This document shows, one piece after another, positions 6,239-9,369 of a stretch of DNA of 9,369 nt. The notes under the pieces are model-generated. The model worked only from the letters and a program-made list of their open reading frames with translations. It was not told where the DNA came from and made no database searches. The stretch lies in assembly GCA_012511005.1 (NCBI GenBank), contig JAAZGX010000221.1, positions 1 to 9,369 of the forward strand, read 5' to 3'. Origin of the DNA: Clostridiales bacterium. Lineage in GTDB: Bacteria; Bacillota; Clostridia; Oscillospirales; Acutalibacteraceae. The position numbers and the translations under genes were made by a program. Each line of letters begins with the position of its first letter. The stretch's first letter is position 1.

Positions 6239-6901
6239 ATGACCGAGCTTATAAATCACAGTTATAAACCTACATTTGACAACATCCCCAAGGAAAAAAG
6301 AGAGAGAATACTTGCTGTGGCAACTAATGAGTTTGCTAACAACGGGTTTGAAAATACATCAATATATAGGATAGCGAAAAGGGCGAAAATCAGCGTTGGC
6401 TCACTTTATAAATATTTTGACAGTAAGGACGATATATTTATAACTGTTGTGCATATGGGACTTCATAAGCTTGAGGAGCTTTTAACGGAGCTTTACAAAA
6501 AAGATGAAGATGTAATTATAAAAGTCGAGCGAATTATTCGTGAGATTATTTATTTTTCAAGAAAGCATCCTGATTTAATCAAGCTTTACGCCGTAGTAAC
6601 AGCGTCTAAAAGCTCTCCTCTTTTAGTATCGGTTGCACAGAAGATGGAGGCAATATCGGCACAGATATATACGCAAGCTATATTAGAGGGTCAAAAGACG
6701 GGCGATGTTAGAGAAGATATTGACCCCGCATTTTTTGCGTTTATGCTTGACAGTATTTTTATGTCACTTCAGTTTTCATATGCTTGTGATTACTATAAAA
6801 AAAGATACGCTATTTATGACGAGGAGGGCAAGTTTAGCTCTGATGAATTCGTTGTAGAGCAAACACTTAAATTTATAAAGGCGGCGTTCAACTTTAAATA
6901 A
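6239..6901 (+). CDS. TetR/AcrR-family transcriptional regulator
   Basis: A 220-residue cytoplasmic DNA-binding repressor. The N-terminal TetR helix-turn-helix spans about residues 19-66: ERILAVATNEFANNGFENTS, then IYRIAKRAKISVGSLYKYF with the invariant-type GSLYKYF segment, followed by DSKDDIF. The rest, about 70-220, is the helical ligand-binding and dimerisation part; it is not conserved enough to name a ligand. Length is normal. ATG 6239 has an AGGGG ribosome site about 8 nt upstream. The gene stands divergent to a lipase-like hydrolase and first in an operon of four or more genes. By the usual local-regulator logic it probably represses both directions through palindromes in the shared intergenic region. 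TetR proteins beside lipase-like genes often sense acyl compounds, but that is inference here. Confidence 0.95.
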   Translation: MTELINHSYKPTFDNIPKEKRERILAVATNEFANNGFENTSIYRIAKRAKISVGSLYKYFDSKDDIFITVVHMGLHKLEELLTELYKKDEDVIIKVERIIREIIYFSRKHPDLIKLYAVVTASKSSPLLVSVAQKMEAISAQIYTQAILEGQKTGDVREDIDPAFFAFMLDSIFMSLQFSYACDYYKKRYAIYDEEGKFSSDEFVVEQTLKFIKAAFNFK

Positions 6902-6921
6902 AAGTGAAAAGGGTGAGGTTT

Positions 6922-7596
6922 ATGAAAGCTCCGGAAATACAGGGTACTTTAAGAAAGTTTATGTTAAGAGTACCTTCTTCAATAGGGGAATGTACCGGTA
7001 TACGGATATTCGGCAAAACAATAAAATCCCTCTTATTTTCTACTGATGTAAGTATTATAAGAAACACGAATGCCGACGCTGTAATTGCTGTATATCCCTT
7101 TACGCCGCAGCCCGTTATAACGAGCGCTTTAATGGCAGCGGCAGAGGTGCCTGTCTTTGTGGGCATAGGCGGCGGATTAACGCAAGGTCAAAGAGTTATA
7201 AACCTTGGAACACACGCGGAGTTTCAGGGAGCTATCGGCGTTGTTGTCAACGCGCCGACTAAAAATGAGGCAATAGAGCGGCTTTCAAATGAAATTGATA
7301 TTCCGATAGTCGTAACGGTCGTATCGGAAAAAGATGATATAGGAGCAAGGATTAAGGCGGGAGCGGAAATTCTTAATGTATCCGCCGCAAAAGATACGGC
7401 GTCACTCGTAAAAAGGATTAGGCAGGAATTTAAGGATGTGCCTATTATAGCGACGGGCGGTCCTACGGACGAGACAGCGAGGCATACCGTTGAAGCGGGC
7501 GCCAACGCCATTACATGGACGCCTCCTTCAAACGGTGAAATATTCGCCGACATAATGGCGGCATACAGAAGGCAGGAAGAACACCCCGAATTTTAA
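6922..7596 (+). CDS. TIM-barrel-like phosphate-binding protein of unknown function
   Basis: A 224-residue soluble protein. Alternating strand-helix units and the ending IIATGGPTDETARHTVEAGANAITWTP (about residues 174-200) resemble the last strands of class I aldolase, ThiE, NanE or KDPG-aldolase type barrels, where a glycine-rich loop and a GA-x-A strand hold a phosphate. A second glycine-rich loop, GIGGGLTQGQR (78-88), follows strand VPVFV. No catalytic lysine or acid pattern lets me assign a reaction. Database entries of this kind may carry a vague 'hydrolase' label, which the sequence does not support. The longer frame starts with GTG at 6904, but AAGGGTGAGG lies inside it just before ATG 6922, so the ATG is chosen. 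It sits 20 nt after tetR and 27 nt before the PIG-L gene, so co-expression is likely. Confidence 0.75.
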   Translation: MKAPEIQGTLRKFMLRVPSSIGECTGIRIFGKTIKSLLFSTDVSIIRNTNADAVIAVYPFTPQPVITSALMAAAEVPVFVGIGGGLTQGQRVINLGTHAEFQGAIGVVVNAPTKNEAIERLSNEIDIPIVVTVVSEKDDIGARIKAGAEILNVSAAKDTASLVKRIRQEFKDVPIIATGGPTDETARHTVEAGANAITWTPPSNGEIFADIMAAYRRQEEHPEF

Positions 7597-7623
7597 CAAA
7601 AATAAACGAAAGGAATGGTACAA

Positions 7624-8370
7624 ATGTCAGCTCTTGATGATTTTTTAGCGGCACCCGGTATTGACGATATTAAGAGGGCGCTTTTTATTCAGCCCCATCC
7701 GGACGACAATCAAATAGGTGCAGGCGGACTTATTGCAAAGCTCGTTCAAAAAGGAGCAGAGGTTTATGAGCTTACCGTATGTGACGACCGTTTTGTAGAT
7801 ATCGGTTATAACGGTGAAGGGTTTACGACGCGTCAAAAGGAAACACTTGAGGCGCAAAAATGCCTTGGTATGAAAAACGCAGGTTTTTTAGGATTTGCGG
7901 ATAAAACACGCGCCGGTGTTGAGGAAATTTCAGAGGCTATTGTTTCCGTAATAAGAGATATAAAGCCGGACGCCGTATTTTCTGCTGACAGCAGCGTGTC
8001 TAACGAGTGCCACAGCGACCATATAAAAGTAGGTCAAGCCGTTAAATACGCGTGCATGGACGCAGAGTGTAATTTCTACCCAAACCTTATTGACGGGAAG
8101 CTTAGAGATGATGCTTATTTAGTGCCAATGCTCGGATTTTACTATACTGATAAACCGAACACAATAATTGATATAACAGAATACTACGACAAAAAGACAG
8201 AGGCGATAGGTTGTCATGAATCACAGGTTTCAATGCCGCTTATGTTCGCCATTGGCGCCCTTGCCGGAAAATGGGGAGAGCAAAAAGGATATGAATATGC
8301 CGAAGCGTTCAAAATAATAGGCTCTATACATATGCACTGCTACCCGTTTGAAGTTTTGGGTAATGTATAG
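7624..8370 (+). CDS. PIG-L (LmbE) family zinc deacetylase
   Basis: A 248-residue cytoplasmic protein of the PIG-L/LmbE/MshB/BshB family, which removes N-acetyl groups from GlcNAc-containing substrates or related amides. By homology with MshB, the motif QPHPDDNQIGAGG (23-35) provides zinc ligands H25 and D28 and the base D27. ECHSDH (128-133) provides H130 and the third ligand H133. CHESQ (197-201) matches the conserved late histidine region. The site is complete. It has no signal peptide, so the substrate is intracellular: an amino-sugar conjugate, a bacillithiol-type precursor or another amide. The longer frame begins at ATG 7615, but AAAGG lies directly before it, too close. Spacing of about 9 nt favours ATG 7624. 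The dockerin-protein gene follows after 12 nt. Confidence 0.92.
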   Translation: MSALDDFLAAPGIDDIKRALFIQPHPDDNQIGAGGLIAKLVQKGAEVYELTVCDDRFVDIGYNGEGFTTRQKETLEAQKCLGMKNAGFLGFADKTRAGVEEISEAIVSVIRDIKPDAVFSADSSVSNECHSDHIKVGQAVKYACMDAECNFYPNLIDGKLRDDAYLVPMLGFYYTDKPNTIIDITEYYDKKTEAIGCHESQVSMPLMFAIGALAGKWGEQKGYEYAEAFKIIGSIHMHCYPFEVLGNV

Positions 8371-8382
8371 GAAGGTGTAAAA

Positions 8383-9369
8383 ATGTTAAGAAAATTAATA
8401 GCGGCGGTTATAGCCGTATGTTTAATAGTTATAATGCTGCCGGCGGCTTTCGCAAGCGAGCAAACATTTGAGGAGAAAATAGCAAGCTACTGCGAAAATT
8501 TAGGTGATACGGACGGCAACAAGAAAATTACTGTTTCCGACGCAAGAAAAGCGTTAAGAATTGCTGTGGGGTTAGAAAGTGCCACAGCACAGGAGCTTAA
8601 AAATGCAGACATAGACAATGATGGAGGGGTAACAGTTAATGATGCAAGAAATATTTTGCGTTATGCTGTAAACCTTTCGGGCTTTGAAATTCCAAATTCA
8701 GTTGCATCAAAAGATGAAGTGCTGAACCTTTTTGTAACGGCGGCAAATAAAGTCAAAACGGAAAATCCGGGACTTACCCGAAAAACTACTACTGTGGTAC
8801 CGAGTATTAGAGTTACATTTGAAGAAATCAAAGGTGTACCTGACATCATTAGAGATTTTCGAGTTGAAGATATGGAGTTATCTGACGCAAAGGTTTATAT
8901 GGAAGAATATATAACAGAGCTTGAAAGTATTTTAGGTTTTCTTCCGGAAGTTAAAGAAATGAGAAAAGAATGGGATGAAAAGAAAGACAATTTCGACAAG
9001 CTTTACACTCCTGTTGTTGATACTTTCCATGTAAAGGCAGGCAATTCCCACTACGCGCAATTTACGGTAAAGGGCAAGATGTGGGCAAGTAAGGCAGAGC
9101 TTGATGATGTTAAAACTGCTGTTTTAAGTTTTAAGAACGGTATGTATGAAATCAAGATAACATACGCCGATTCTCCTACATACGGTACTGTTGGCGAAAC
9201 TTTGCCAACAGACCTTACGAAAATTCCATACGGTAGAATGTTTGACCTTGAAACATATACGACTTATGTAAAACCTGCTAACACGAACTTCAGATTTAAC
9301 AGCTTAAAATTTAAGAACGGTACAGTAAACTGTAAAATCAATCTCCATACAGAAACTTTAGAGACAGCC
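8383..9369 (+). CDS. Secreted protein with N-terminal dockerin domain (partial, runs off the window)
   Basis: Open from ATG 8383 to the window edge, 329 codons without a stop, so the C-terminus is missing. AAGGTG lies about 6 nt before the ATG and the gene starts 12 nt after the PIG-L stop. Residues 1-25 are a signal peptide (LRK, hydrophobic run, cleavage near AFA/SE). Residues 41-100 form a type I-like dockerin pair. Loop 1 is DTDGNKKITVSD (42-53) with D42, D44, N46 and D53; loop 2 is DIDNDGGVTVND (76-87) with D76, D78, D80 and D87. Each is followed by an ARxxLRxAVxL helix. Residues 105-329 are unrecognised, with a helical stretch at 165-205 and a later beta-rich part carrying FKNG twice (250-253, 310-313). 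It is exported; the role is unknown, with no catalytic motif seen. Confidence 0.85.
   Translation, partial: MLRKLIAAVIAVCLIVIMLPAAFASEQTFEEKIASYCENLGDTDGNKKITVSDARKALRIAVGLESATAQELKNADIDNDGGVTVNDARNILRYAVNLSGFEIPNSVASKDEVLNLFVTAANKVKTENPGLTRKTTTVVPSIRVTFEEIKGVPDIIRDFRVEDMELSDAKVYMEEYITELESILGFLPEVKEMRKEWDEKKDNFDKLYTPVVDTFHVKAGNSHYAQFTVKGKMWASKAELDDVKTAVLSFKNGMYEIKITYADSPTYGTVGETLPTDLTKIPYGRMFDLETYTTYVKPANTNFRFNSLKFKNGTVNCKINLHTETLETA

Noticed and set aside
6904..6921. GTG start at 6904 for the barrel protein
   Set aside because: No ribosome site precedes it, while AAGGGTGAGG lies directly before ATG 6922.

Overview
The window looks like an AT-rich anaerobic Firmicute (Bacillota), most likely a gut- or rumen-type member of the Clostridia. 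The reasons are strong Shine-Dalgarno sites (GGAGG/GAGGTG types), AT-rich intergenic DNA with consensus vegetative promoters, a corrinoid methyltransferase pair, and a secreted protein with a dockerin-type domain. This assignment is inferred from gene content only; there is no rRNA or other taxonomic marker. I see no tRNA, rRNA, CRISPR array, insertion sequence or phage gene.

Layout. The left two thirds (59-5951) is on the minus strand, in three transcription units. (1) Read last, at 59-2407: a large secreted metallophosphoesterase with its own promoter and a 15-bp palindrome in its leader. (2) Positions 4461 to 2531: a near-consensus promoter, a URO-D-family methyltransferase, a 79-nt gap holding a small 14-bp-period tandem repeat, a corrinoid protein, and a clear rho-independent terminator. 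(3) Positions 6032 to 4471: a serine alpha/beta hydrolase (monoacylglycerol-lipase type) tightly coupled to a divergent flavodoxin-like protein, ending in a terminator hairpin that uses G.U pairs. The right third (6239 to the end) is on the plus strand. It is an apparent operon of a TetR regulator, a small TIM-barrel-like protein of unknown function, a PIG-L (LmbE) deacetylase, and a secreted protein with an N-terminal dockerin pair that runs off the window. Gaps in this operon are 12-27 nt and each downstream gene has its own ribosome binding site.

How the genes may work together. The 287-nt divergent region between the hydrolase operon and tetR contains a perfect palindrome, GTTACA-AAA-TGTAAC, lying on the -35 box of the hydrolase promoter, and a second palindrome on the -10 box of tetR. 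The simplest reading is that the TetR protein controls both directions, in response to a ligand that could be a lipid or ester handled by the hydrolase. The methyltransferase pair would move a methyl group from an unknown substrate to cobalamin; no reductive activator or second methyltransferase is present here. The TIM-barrel/PIG-L/dockerin-protein group has no pathway I can name.

Several starts were moved inward from the longest reading frame because the Shine-Dalgarno site lies inside the longer frame (hydrolase, flavodoxin-like protein, TIM-barrel protein, PIG-L). Positions 1-58, after the phosphoesterase stop, hold nothing I can name; no terminator is visible there.
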